Assembly: GCA_964627305.1 (NCBI GenBank)
Contig: CAZVHP010000002.1
Location: forward strand, 315,631 to 379,630
Direction of reading: 5' to 3'
DNA: 64,000 nucleotides
Source: WJKG01 sp964627305
Lineage (GTDB): Bacteria > Zixibacteria > MSB-5A5 > GN15 > FEB-12
Shown here: piece by piece, positions 33,499 through 40,677 of the stretch
Layout: each line of letters starts with the position of its first letter
Numbering within the stretch: position 1 is the first letter of the stretch
The notes under the pieces: generated by a model
What the model saw: only the letters and a program-made list of their open reading frames with translations
Databases searched by the model: none
What the model was told of the DNA's origin: nothing
Program-made: the position numbers and the translations under genes

Positions 33499-34479
33499 TC
33501 ACACCGAGAAGCGTCGGAAGTAGTCTTTGTAGAACGCAAGCAACTCTCTATCGGAACGGACAGACACTTGCTTCTCTGTCCTTCTGCAGCGCACGACTTC
33601 TCTCCTTCTTGCGAGGGCCTGCAACAGCGCCTGCCACTCGACAAGGTTGACCGTGAGCAACCGAAGAAGGAGGAATGCCAGGTGCGCCCATAACAGCCGG
33701 CGTGAGTGAATATTCTTCCATGTGAACAGAAGCCGGTTGCGCGCGGACAGGAGGTCGCGCTGCCGCTGGCGGGCCTTCGAGGCTACCGACGCGCTCACCA
33801 GGTGCCATCCCCGACAGCGCGGCTCATAGACGACTCTCCAGCCGCGCTTGAGCGCCCGGTATGCCAGATCGGTCTCTTCAAGGAAGAAGGGCGAGAATAG
33901 CTCATCGAAACCACCAAGGTCCCGTACCCGCTCGGCGTCGGCAAAGAAGTACGCTCCCTGTATGCCGAACGACAGGTATGGCTCGCTGACCGCGGCCGCG
34001 TGTATCTGCGTATCGAATATGTTCTCCGTGACTCGCAGAAAGCCTTTGCGCCAGTGACCCTTCTTGATGCCATCGATTTGCTCATCGGTACCATAGCGCA
34101 AGCCGCAGCAAGTCACCGCGAAGATCTCAGGATTGCCGAAATGGTCGTTGAAGTGCGCGAAGTAGTCCTCGGCCAGTTCGACATCGGTATTCAACACAAA
34201 GAGAATCTCGCCAGTCGCCACACCGATCCCAAGGTTACACGTGCGCGAGAACCCGCCGTTGGAGTCAGCGATCAGCAGATGAATACGCGGCTCTGATTCC
34301 ATATACTGCCGGATGATCTCGACACTGCGGTCCGGGGAATCATCATCGACGAAGATGATCTCCCACTCTCCATCATAGTTGCGGGCAGCCTGAAGAACGG
34401 AGGGAAAGAACCTGGGGATCAGACTCTCACCGTTGTAGTTCGGCAGGATGATGCTGAGTGATCGCAAGACAGTGCCCAC
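33499..34479 (-). CDS. Family 2 glycosyltransferase
   Basis: This 326-residue inverting GT-A enzyme has the nucleotide-sugar-binding fold (LSIILPNYNGESLIPRFFPS, IIFVDDDSPDRSVEII), the metal-binding region FVLNTDVEL in place of DxD, and FFLEETDLAYRALKRGW before the catalytic part. Membrane-associated basic helices follow at the C-terminus. It probably transfers a sugar to an envelope glycan; donor and acceptor are unknown. The start taken here is GTG at 34479, without a clear ribosome binding site, so the N-terminus is uncertain. A CYTH-domain gene lies directly upstream. Confidence 0.85.
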   Translation of the reverse strand: MGTVLRSLSIILPNYNGESLIPRFFPSVLQAARNYDGEWEIIFVDDDSPDRSVEIIRQYMESEPRIHLLIADSNGGFSRTCNLGIGVATGEILFVLNTDVELAEDYFAHFNDHFGNPEIFAVTCCGLRYGTDEQIDGIKKGHWRKGFLRVTENIFDTQIHAAAVSEPYLSFGIQGAYFFADAERVRDLGGFDELFSPFFLEETDLAYRALKRGWRVVYEPRCRGWHLVSASVASKARQRQRDLLSARNRLLFTWKNIHSRRLLWAHLAFLLLRLLTVNLVEWQALLQALARRREVVRCRRTEKQVSVRSDRELLAFYKDYFRRFSV

Positions 34480-34508
34480 CGGTTAGCCCACGGCACAATG
34501 GGGGAACT

Positions 34509-35147
34509 TCATTTGAGGCCGGCCGACTCAAGCGCCCGGACAAACTTAGTTTCGTTCTGACGAATGAAGGGGACATCGAGAGACAGAAATAATCGCCTGA
34601 GCCCCTGCTCCACCGTGTCGACCTCATCGAGATTCGATAACTCAAGCTCCAGCTCGTAGTTGACCGATCCGTTGGCGAAGCGCGTGGTGTCTATCTGGAG
34701 CTGGTGTTCATAGTCTCCAATACGGAAGGACTTGCACTGACGGGTATTGTCAAACTGAACCAACCGCGTGAGAGCGACATCGCCAATCGTATCCCGGACA
34801 AAACTGACCGGAGGGATATCAAGGCTCATCACATCACGCCGAAGCTCTATCAGATCCTCGGCTTCGTTTCGCGGAATATGGGTTTCGATCTCCTTGCGTA
34901 CAACGGCGAGTCCGGGGTCGCTTGACTTCCCCTTGACCGTGATCAGGCCACGATCATCCTCAGTGCGTACGCGAAAAGCCCAGTCGCTTTTTGAGAGGAG
35001 TCTATCCTCGGTATCGAAATAGCAATTGCGCTGGTGTATCTCTTCATCAATCTGGCCAAGGAAACCAATCAGTTTCAGGTAGTTGGTAAACGAGCCAAGG
35101 TCCAGCTTGATTTCGATCTCTTCCGGTATCTGGCTGTGGTCAGTCAT
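34509..35147 (-). CDS. CYTH-domain protein (class IV adenylate cyclase/triphosphatase family)
   Basis: This 212-residue protein has the N-terminal EIEIKLDLG signature of the CYTH fold, then the charged strands of the tunnel (QRNCYFDTEDRLL, FRVRTEDDRGLITVKGKS, RKEIETHI, YELELELSNLD). Members hydrolyse triphosphate tails or, in a few cases, cyclise ATP; the substrate cannot be told from sequence. Paired R/K/E residues of the catalytic tunnel are present, so an active enzyme is likely. The ATG at 35147 lies only 9 bases from a TATATT box and has no ribosome binding site. Confidence 0.85.
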   Translation of the reverse strand: MTDHSQIPEEIEIKLDLGSFTNYLKLIGFLGQIDEEIHQRNCYFDTEDRLLSKSDWAFRVRTEDDRGLITVKGKSSDPGLAVVRKEIETHIPRNEAEDLIELRRDVMSLDIPPVSFVRDTIGDVALTRLVQFDNTRQCKSFRIGDYEHQLQIDTTRFANGSVNYELELELSNLDEVDTVEQGLRRLFLSLDVPFIRQNETKFVRALESAGLK

Positions 35148-35156
35148 GGTGATCGC

Positions 35157-35190
35157 AATATAAAGGGTTGTGCTCGTGTTGCACAACCCT
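35157..35190 (-). promoter_or_regulatory. Promoter of the CYTH gene overlapped by a 27-bp palindrome
   Basis: AGGGTTGTGC (35164-35173), 7 bases, GCACAACCCT (35181-35190) form a perfect inverted repeat. On the minus strand TTGTGC (35186-35181), 18 bases, TATATT (35162-35157) give a promoter. The palindrome therefore fills the space from -35 to -10 and could be an operator. It may instead be the terminator of the upstream rng gene (stem followed by TTATATT). Confidence 0.5.
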
Positions 35191-35239
35191 CTTTCGATGT
35201 TTCATATGCGTTTTGTCGGCGGAATCTGATCAAGTCACA

Positions 35240-36796
35240 TCACACCGATTGCCGGGCCGTAGCGCGGTAGGTATCCGTAATCTCCTCGTTGTTCTCAGCG
35301 TTGTACACCAGGAATTCCTGGATAGGCACAGTGGCATCGCGGACAAGGTTGATCTTGAATCGGTGCGCCTTCATGAGACGTTCCAGCCGGTCGGTTCCGT
35401 TATCGCTCATCATCTCTGCCAGCGCGGGGTTGACCACCAGGTGGAAGTCCCTGAAACGCCGGTCAGCCTTGGCGCGCTGGAACCATCGTTCGATCTTCAC
35501 AGCCATCGTCTCGGCCGAGAGCACGCGCCCGGTGCCATTGCAGTAGGGGCAGGCCTGCGACAGCGTGTGCAGGTGCGATTCGCGGACTCGTTCGCGCGTC
35601 AGTTCGATCAGTCCGAAGTCGCTGACGGGATTGATGGCCCGTTTGGCGCGGTCATACTTGAAGCAGTTGTCGAATTCCTCATAGAGCTTGCGCCGATTCT
35701 CGCGGGAGTACATGTCGATGAAGTCGCAGACAATCAAACCACCAATGTCCCGCAGGCGTATCTGGCGGGCAGTTTCTCGGGCGGCCTCCAGGTTGGTATG
35801 GAAGATCGTCTGCTCCTGATCGCGGCCACCCACAAAACGGCCGGTGTTGACATCAATTGTCACCATGGCTTCAGTCTGGTCGATGATCAGATAGGCGCCT
35901 TTCTTGATCCACACTTTGCGCTCGAGCATCTTCTCGATCTCGGGTTCCAGCTCATACTGATCAAACAGGGGCTGCTCGCCTTTGTACAACTGGATGCGGT
36001 CTTTCAGGTGGGGGGCAATCTGCCGGGCAAATCGCATGATCTTCTTATAGTCCGACCGGTTGTCCACAAGAATCTTCTCGCATTCGTCAGTAAAGACATC
36101 GCGGATCATGGAGACAATCATCTCGGCCTCCTTGTGGATCTGCGCGGGTGCCTTCAGGCTGTCGGCCTTACGCTGGAGTTTGCTCCAGAGTCTCTGCAGG
36201 CGCTTGATGTCGGCCTTGAAATCGTTTTCGCTCTTACCCTCAGCTTCGGTGCGGACGATCAGCCCGAATCCTTCCGGTCGGAGCGGAGTGAGCAGCTTGC
36301 GCAGGCGCTTCTTCTCTGCCCAGCTGGGGATGCGCTTGGACACGCGGACATGATCGTCATTGGGAACCATAACCACGAAGCGCCCGGGAATCGATACCTC
36401 GGTTGCAACGCGGGGACCCTTGGTAGAAATCGGCTCCTTGATGACCTGGACCAGGATCTCCTGGTTACGTTTGACAACTGTTTCGATACCGGCCCGTCGC
36501 GTCTTGCGGATAATGTCGACCGGCGCTTCCTCCTCCTCATCATCGGAGCCGGAGCCGTGGCGGTCGTAAACCTTGCCGACATCGGAGGCGTGAAGATAGG
36601 CGGCCTTGGGCAGGCCAATGTCAATGAAGGCAGCCTGCATGCCGGGGAGTACGGTCTTGACGATACCCTTGTAGATATCGCCAACCATACGGTCGTGATC
36701 GGGGCGCTCCACCTGGAGTTCAACGAGGATGCCATTCTCCAGAATGGCGACCCGTGTTTCGTACTCAGTGGAGTTTACCAGAATAGTCTTTTTCAA
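35240..36796 (-). CDS. rng: Ribonuclease G/E family endoribonuclease
   Basis: This 518-residue RNase has an N-terminal S1 domain (about 35-130), interrupted by an acidic insertion (GSGSDDEEEEAPVD), and an RNase H-like part. The catalytic and metal-binding DVNTGRFVG and GGLIVCDFIDM and the zinc-link cysteines CPYCNGTG are intact. It has the RNase G length, without the long RNase E scaffold tail. It processes rRNA and mRNA. The start is TTG at 36796, overlapping the fmt stop (TTGA), with AGGAAG upstream. Confidence 0.93.
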   Translation of the reverse strand: MKKTILVNSTEYETRVAILENGILVELQVERPDHDRMVGDIYKGIVKTVLPGMQAAFIDIGLPKAAYLHASDVGKVYDRHGSGSDDEEEEAPVDIIRKTRRAGIETVVKRNQEILVQVIKEPISTKGPRVATEVSIPGRFVVMVPNDDHVRVSKRIPSWAEKKRLRKLLTPLRPEGFGLIVRTEAEGKSENDFKADIKRLQRLWSKLQRKADSLKAPAQIHKEAEMIVSMIRDVFTDECEKILVDNRSDYKKIMRFARQIAPHLKDRIQLYKGEQPLFDQYELEPEIEKMLERKVWIKKGAYLIIDQTEAMVTIDVNTGRFVGGRDQEQTIFHTNLEAARETARQIRLRDIGGLIVCDFIDMYSRENRRKLYEEFDNCFKYDRAKRAINPVSDFGLIELTRERVRESHLHTLSQACPYCNGTGRVLSAETMAVKIERWFQRAKADRRFRDFHLVVNPALAEMMSDNGTDRLERLMKAHRFKINLVRDATVPIQEFLVYNAENNEEITDTYRATARQSV

Positions 36797-37755
36797 TGCT
36801 TCCTCTCTGCCGTTGCGGTGCGTTCCCCAAATACCTCGCCTGGTTCGGGCCGGAAGCCATTCAGGAATGACGCTCCATCCATCGCTCGTTTCCCTTCAGG
36901 AACAATGGAAGTGACTTCGATCGCCGAGCCGGCACAGGCGATGACCAACCGCTTTCGGTCGTCCAAAACCGATCCCGGTCTGGTGCCGTGTGGCGGTGTG
37001 GACTCGGCCACGTTGCACGCGAGGATCTTGACTTTCGTGCCCCGAAACCAGGTGCAAGCACCCGGAACGGTAGACAGCCCGCGGATAAAATTGCGGACGT
37101 TGTCAGCAGGAAAGCCAAAGTCAATCAGAGCATCCTCGGCCGTAATCCGTGGCGCCGGAGTGGCCAGCGCGTCATCTTGTGGGATGGGCCTGAAAACGCC
37201 GGATTCGAGGCGATCGAGTGTTTCGAGGAGGAATGGTCCGGATTCTTCTGACAGTCGCTCATAGAGACTGTCGAAGTTGTCGTTGTCAAAAACAGGATAG
37301 CGCCGTTGCAGGATGATATCGCCGGTGTCGACTGTCTTTTTCAACCGGAAGCTGGTCAGGCCAGTCTCCGTGTCACCGTTGATCAGCGCCCAGTTAATGG
37401 GTGCGGCACCGCGATACTTCGGCAGCAACGAGGCATGGATGTTGATCGCGCCCAGGCGAGGCAACTTGTAGATCCGCGGCGGGAGGATTTTGTAGGCGAC
37501 CACGACAATCAGGTCAGGAGCAAGCTCTCTGAGCGCGTTGTACAGGCCCTCATCCTTTGGTGATTGCGTACGGATTACAGTCAGGTTCAGCTCTGCCGCC
37601 TTGGCACAAACAGCTGTCGGGTGCATCTTGCCCCCTCGACCACAGCGGCTGTCAGTGCCGGTGACAACGGCGATAACCTGATGTCTCTCGCTGGCGCAGA
37701 GGTGCCGGAGCGGCTCGCAGGCGAACTCCGGCGTCCCCATGAAAACAACGTTCAT
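36793..37755 (-). CDS. fmt: Methionyl-tRNA formyltransferase
   Basis: This 320-residue enzyme formylates initiator Met-tRNA using 10-formyl-tetrahydrofolate. Motifs are VVFMGTPEFACEPLRHL, INIHASLLPKYRGAAPINWA (with the catalytic Asn/His region), GDTETGLTSFRLKKTVDTGDI and the C-terminal domain (IRGLSTVPGACTWF). It lies downstream of def, as in most bacteria, and overlaps rng by four bases. The gap of about 105 bases to def holds no gene. Confidence 0.96.
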   Translation of the reverse strand: MNVVFMGTPEFACEPLRHLCASERHQVIAVVTGTDSRCGRGGKMHPTAVCAKAAELNLTVIRTQSPKDEGLYNALRELAPDLIVVVAYKILPPRIYKLPRLGAINIHASLLPKYRGAAPINWALINGDTETGLTSFRLKKTVDTGDIILQRRYPVFDNDNFDSLYERLSEESGPFLLETLDRLESGVFRPIPQDDALATPAPRITAEDALIDFGFPADNVRNFIRGLSTVPGACTWFRGTKVKILACNVAESTPPHGTRPGSVLDDRKRLVIACAGSAIEVTSIVPEGKRAMDGASFLNGFRPEPGEVFGERTATAERKH

Positions 37756-37860
37756 TCGGACGTGTTTGCTGATGGCTGAGAGGCGGTGCCAAAATGGCAG
37801 CGCCGCGCTAAAGCAGGAGCGGAAGAATGCGTAGTCGTATCGTAGCCCGGTTCGAAACCT

Positions 37861-38367
37861 CTACGAGGCCATCGACAACTTCTTAAGTTTTCCCCGCAGC
37901 ATTGTCCTTGTCAGGGGCGACATTCGATCGACAAACAACTTGCCCTCAAGGTGATCGAACTCGTGGAGCAGCGCCCGGGCCAACATTCCGGTCGCTTCAA
38001 CTTCAAACTCCTCGCCTCTGAGGTTGTAGGCCCGCATGATCACTTTCGCAGGTCTGACAATCTTCTGGTAGATTCCCGGAAAGGACAGGCAGCCTTCCTC
38101 GATTTCTATCTGCCCATCGACATCAACGATTTCCGGGTTGATGAACGCTGTCGGAGACTGGCTGGCATCAAGAGCCGACAGATCTACCACAAACACCCTC
38201 TTGGTGATTCCGATCTGCACAGCAGCCAGCCCAAGGCCTTTAGCTTTTCTCATGGTATCGATGAGGTCGGATACCAGGTCTACCGTCTCCGGGTCGGTTG
38301 GATTGACCGGAGTCGATACTTCCCGCAAAACCGGGTCGCCATACACGACGATCGGCCGCTCAGCCAC
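37861..38367 (-). CDS. def: Peptide deformylase
   Basis: This 168-residue metalloenzyme removes the formyl group from nascent proteins. All three motifs are intact: GLGLAAVQIG, EEGCLSFPGI with the metal-binding Cys, and LLHEFDHLEG with the HExxH pair. It is a normal type 1 length. It follows yajC by 18 bases and precedes fmt, so formylation and deformylation genes are co-expressed. Confidence 0.97.
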   Translation of the reverse strand: MAERPIVVYGDPVLREVSTPVNPTDPETVDLVSDLIDTMRKAKGLGLAAVQIGITKRVFVVDLSALDASQSPTAFINPEIVDVDGQIEIEEGCLSFPGIYQKIVRPAKVIMRAYNLRGEEFEVEATGMLARALLHEFDHLEGKLFVDRMSPLTRTMLRGKLKKLSMAS

Positions 38368-38385
38368 AACAACTCCTCACTTCAT

Positions 38386-38700
38386 TTAGCTGTCGACCTT
38401 GCCGGCGATGGATGACTTAAGAAACTCCATCTTCGTATCGTCCCCAAGTTTCAGGACAACTCGATTGCGTTCTTCATCTATCGCGAAGATGGTAGCGAAC
38501 ATACCGCCGGAAGTGACAACCTTGTCACCTTTTCTCAGCTCCTGAAGGAGCTTCTCATGTTCTTTCTGTTTCTTTCGCTGGGGGCGGATTAGCAACAAGT
38601 ACATGATAACGAATATCAGCCCGAACCAGACCAGGGTGAATAACCCACCGCCGCCGGAGTCCTGCCCGCCAGCCATCAGAATTGGCCAATGAAAATCCAA
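38386..38700 (-). CDS. yajC: YajC, preprotein translocase accessory subunit
   Basis: This 104-residue protein has one transmembrane helix (about 20-38, LFTLVWFGLIFVIMYLLLI) followed by RPQRKKQKEHEKLLQELRKGDKV and TSGGMFATI, the family signature. YajC binds SecDF in the inner membrane. SecD and SecF are not in the window, and here yajC heads the def-fmt-rng unit instead. The start is TTG at 38700 with AGGGAG upstream. Confidence 0.92.
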   Translation of the reverse strand: MDFHWPILMAGGQDSGGGGLFTLVWFGLIFVIMYLLLIRPQRKKQKEHEKLLQELRKGDKVVTSGGMFATIFAIDEERNRVVLKLGDDTKMEFLKSSIAGKVDS

Positions 38701-38823
38701 TTTCTCTCCCTCGAGTTATCGGCATCCTGTACAAAAACTGAACAGGTGCACAGGTTAAATCTCCATTAACCCGTAATTATACAACCCAAGCCGATACATG
38801 CCAAGCATTTATTTCATATCTCT

Positions 38824-38858
38824 AAAACCGGACCGGGCCAGTGCTGGTTCCCGGCCGG
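38824..38858 (-). terminator. Terminator candidate after the nickel superoxide dismutase gene
   Basis: On the minus strand CCGGCCGGG pairs with CCCGGTCCGG (one bulge) around a loop of about 12 nt, then TTTT. Confidence 0.45.
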
Positions 38859-38872
38859 CTTGGCACTGCCGG

Positions 38873-39352
38873 TCAGTGCGTGTGGCCGTGCTCCGCAAAG
38901 TACAGCTCCCGGAAGTCCCTGAGTAACCTTTCCAGCCGCCGTGCATGTTCCTGCAAGGCAGTCTGCTTGCACTTCATGGCCGTCACAATCATCTGGTGAC
39001 AAAGCAACACTTTGCGCTGGTACTCGCGGTGCTTCGCCGAGTCGGCCGAATCAACCTCGGCGATGCGCTGGGCAAGGAAGTACTCCGAAATGATCGTCTG
39101 GAATTTCTGGGCATGGTCTTCCTTGTTCATGACCCACCGCACGAGCTGGTTATGGTCCTTCTCCGCTGTTGCTGAGAGGGTATCGATCATAGTCATGCTC
39201 TTGGTAATCGTCTCGATGTGCTGACTCAGTTCATCGAACACCATCGCATCACCGTAAATACCGCACGGAATCTGGCAGTGAGAATGCCCCTGTACCGGCA
39301 GGGCAAGCATCAACCCGGTCAGAATCAGCCCCAAAGAAATCCTTCTCATCAT
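38873..39352 (-). CDS. sodN: Nickel superoxide dismutase with an export signal
   Basis: The 159-residue protein starts with a signal peptide (MMRRISLGLILTGLMLALPV) directly followed by the nickel hook HCQIPCGIYGD. In mature NiSOD the ligands are the N-terminal amine, His1, Cys2 and Cys6, all present if cleavage occurs after GHS and before HCQ. The helical bundle follows and the C-terminus is His-rich (EHGHTH). Known NiSODs are usually cytoplasmic and trimmed by a dedicated peptidase; here a Sec-type signal seems to do both jobs. AAGGGA precedes the double ATG at 39352; an earlier in-frame start at 39424 would lack the signal at the N-terminus. Confidence 0.85.
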   Translation of the reverse strand: MMRRISLGLILTGLMLALPVQGHSHCQIPCGIYGDAMVFDELSQHIETITKSMTMIDTLSATAEKDHNQLVRWVMNKEDHAQKFQTIISEYFLAQRIAEVDSADSAKHREYQRKVLLCHQMIVTAMKCKQTALQEHARRLERLLRDFRELYFAEHGHTH

Positions 39353-39432
39353 TTTGTCCCTTCCATCATGTGGTGTATCCGGATCAGAAACGGACCCGTC
39401 GAAGGTCTTCACGTCATATATCAAACAACAGG

Positions 39433-39458
39433 AAAAGACCGGCAGTTCAGTCGGCCTT
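39433..39458 (-). terminator. Weak terminator candidate after the ytfJ-like gene
   Basis: On the minus strand an imperfect 9-bp stem (39435-39443 with 39450-39458; one G-T pair and one mismatch) is followed by TTTT. Confidence 0.35.
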
Positions 39459-39483
39459 CCGTCTTCTGAACAAGCGGATGATG

Positions 39484-39951
39484 TCAGTGCTGGTCTTTGC
39501 CCGTTTCTGTGGTCTGATCGTCTTCACCATGGTGGCCCTGACCGTGCCCTTTGCCGTGGCCGTCCTCGCTGTCGTCCTTCTTGTCGTCCTTGTCACCACC
39601 AATCTTGTCGAGCACCTTGCCGATCTTCTTCGCGAAACCCGGAACCGCTTCGAATATCTGCTCCCACTTGCCTTTGGTGGCTGTTATCAGTCGAACATCA
39701 TCCTTGTCGATGATGAGGAACGCGGCCGGCTCTATCTTGGCGCCGCCGCCCCCACCGCCGCCGAAGCCGGCTTTGGAGCCGGATTCGCTCCCCTCGCCGC
39801 CGCCGACACCGAAGCCGACGGAGATTTTGACGATGGGAATGACTGTTCGTTCACCGGCCTGTACGGGTTCGCCGATGATCGTTTCCGAGCGCGAAATCTC
39901 CCGCAGTTCGGAGACCACGCCGCGCAGTATGTCAGTTACGTTATTGGGCAT
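39484..39951 (-). CDS. GerW/YtfJ-family protein with His/Asp-rich tail
   Basis: This 155-residue protein matches the GerW (YtfJ) family: SRSETIIGEPVQAGERTVIP, ISVGFGVGGGEG, a glycine-rich loop, and AFLIIDKDDVRLIT. In Bacillus the protein is spore-associated, but homologues occur in many non-spore formers with no known role. The last 40 residues are unusual: an Asp/Lys-rich stretch and then GHGKGHGQGHHGEDD with five or more histidines, which could bind metal. It overlaps the DUF2953 gene by 11 bases, the same ytfI-ytfJ pairing as in Bacillus. The nickel superoxide dismutase gene follows 131 bases downstream. Confidence 0.85.
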   Translation of the reverse strand: MPNNVTDILRGVVSELREISRSETIIGEPVQAGERTVIPIVKISVGFGVGGGEGSESGSKAGFGGGGGGGAKIEPAAFLIIDKDDVRLITATKGKWEQIFEAVPGFAKKIGKVLDKIGGDKDDKKDDSEDGHGKGHGQGHHGEDDQTTETGKDQH

Positions 39952-40597
39952 CCTGTTCTCCCTTGTTTGATCCTATAGTCATACGCACAATATCTTTGAT
40001 TGGCAACTGCCACAGCAGCACTATCGAGCGATAAAGCCATTTGTATACTGGCAGTGCGATGGAAGCCTTGAGAGCTCCGTTTAATGAGGCGCCGGTATAG
40101 TCGGGGATGTAGTTGACACGTCCGACGACAGCGGGCACAGCCGCCAGAGCGGCCTGATAGTAGCCGAAGGCCTGGCCGGTCAAATGCGGCTGATCGAACC
40201 CACCTTCGATCTCCGCCTCAAGCTGTTCGACGATGACAGCGCGCAACAGTCCGACAGCATAGGTCCAGATTGCCGAGCGCGACCGGCGCAGGAGATCCAG
40301 GAGCTCAGAGATTGGCACGTGTCGCCGTCGTTTTGCAGGCTTCTTTGGGCCGGGACGCTCTGCGGGGGCTGGCTGGCGATCCTCTGAGCGCACCGACACG
40401 GCCAACGGGCGGCAATACACGGTCAGGCCCGCCCAACGCACTCTCAGAAGGCTCGTCACAAAATCGGCGTGCAGTCCGGTTCGTCCGATGCCGACAAACA
40501 GCCATCGCTGTCTGGTTCCTATCTCTGCTCGCAGGCGAAGACGCAGCACGAGCAGAGCAGTCATGATCAGAATAGCAGCTATCAGTACATACCACAC
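39941..40597 (-). CDS. DUF2953 (YtfI-like) membrane-anchored protein
   Basis: This 218-residue protein has an N-terminal transmembrane helix (WYVLIAAILIMTALLVLRL), a basic Pro/Arg linker and the DUF2953 core (AEIEGGFDQPHLTGQAFGYY, NYIPDYTGASLNGALKASIALPVYKW). The function is unknown. Its linkage to the GerW/YtfJ gene matches ytfI-ytfJ of Firmicutes and supports both calls. Confidence 0.8.
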   Translation of the reverse strand: MWYVLIAAILIMTALLVLRLRLRAEIGTRQRWLFVGIGRTGLHADFVTSLLRVRWAGLTVYCRPLAVSVRSEDRQPAPAERPGPKKPAKRRRHVPISELLDLLRRSRSAIWTYAVGLLRAVIVEQLEAEIEGGFDQPHLTGQAFGYYQAALAAVPAVVGRVNYIPDYTGASLNGALKASIALPVYKWLYRSIVLLWQLPIKDIVRMTIGSNKGEQDAQ

Positions 40598-40677
40598 TGG
40601 GTCACCTTCAATAGACTTGGCCGCTGTTGTGGTTGCCTGCAGAGATACCGGGCCTGCCGTATTTGATTAACGCGGCG

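Noticed and set aside
35168..37264. Long open frame of 698 codons on the plus strand
   Set aside because: It lies entirely antisense to rng and fmt, whose motifs are clear, and it is a by-product of GC-rich coding sequence.
37840..37866. GGTTCGAAACC motif resembling a tRNA T-arm
   Set aside because: No acceptor stem, D-arm or anticodon arm can be drawn around it on either strand.
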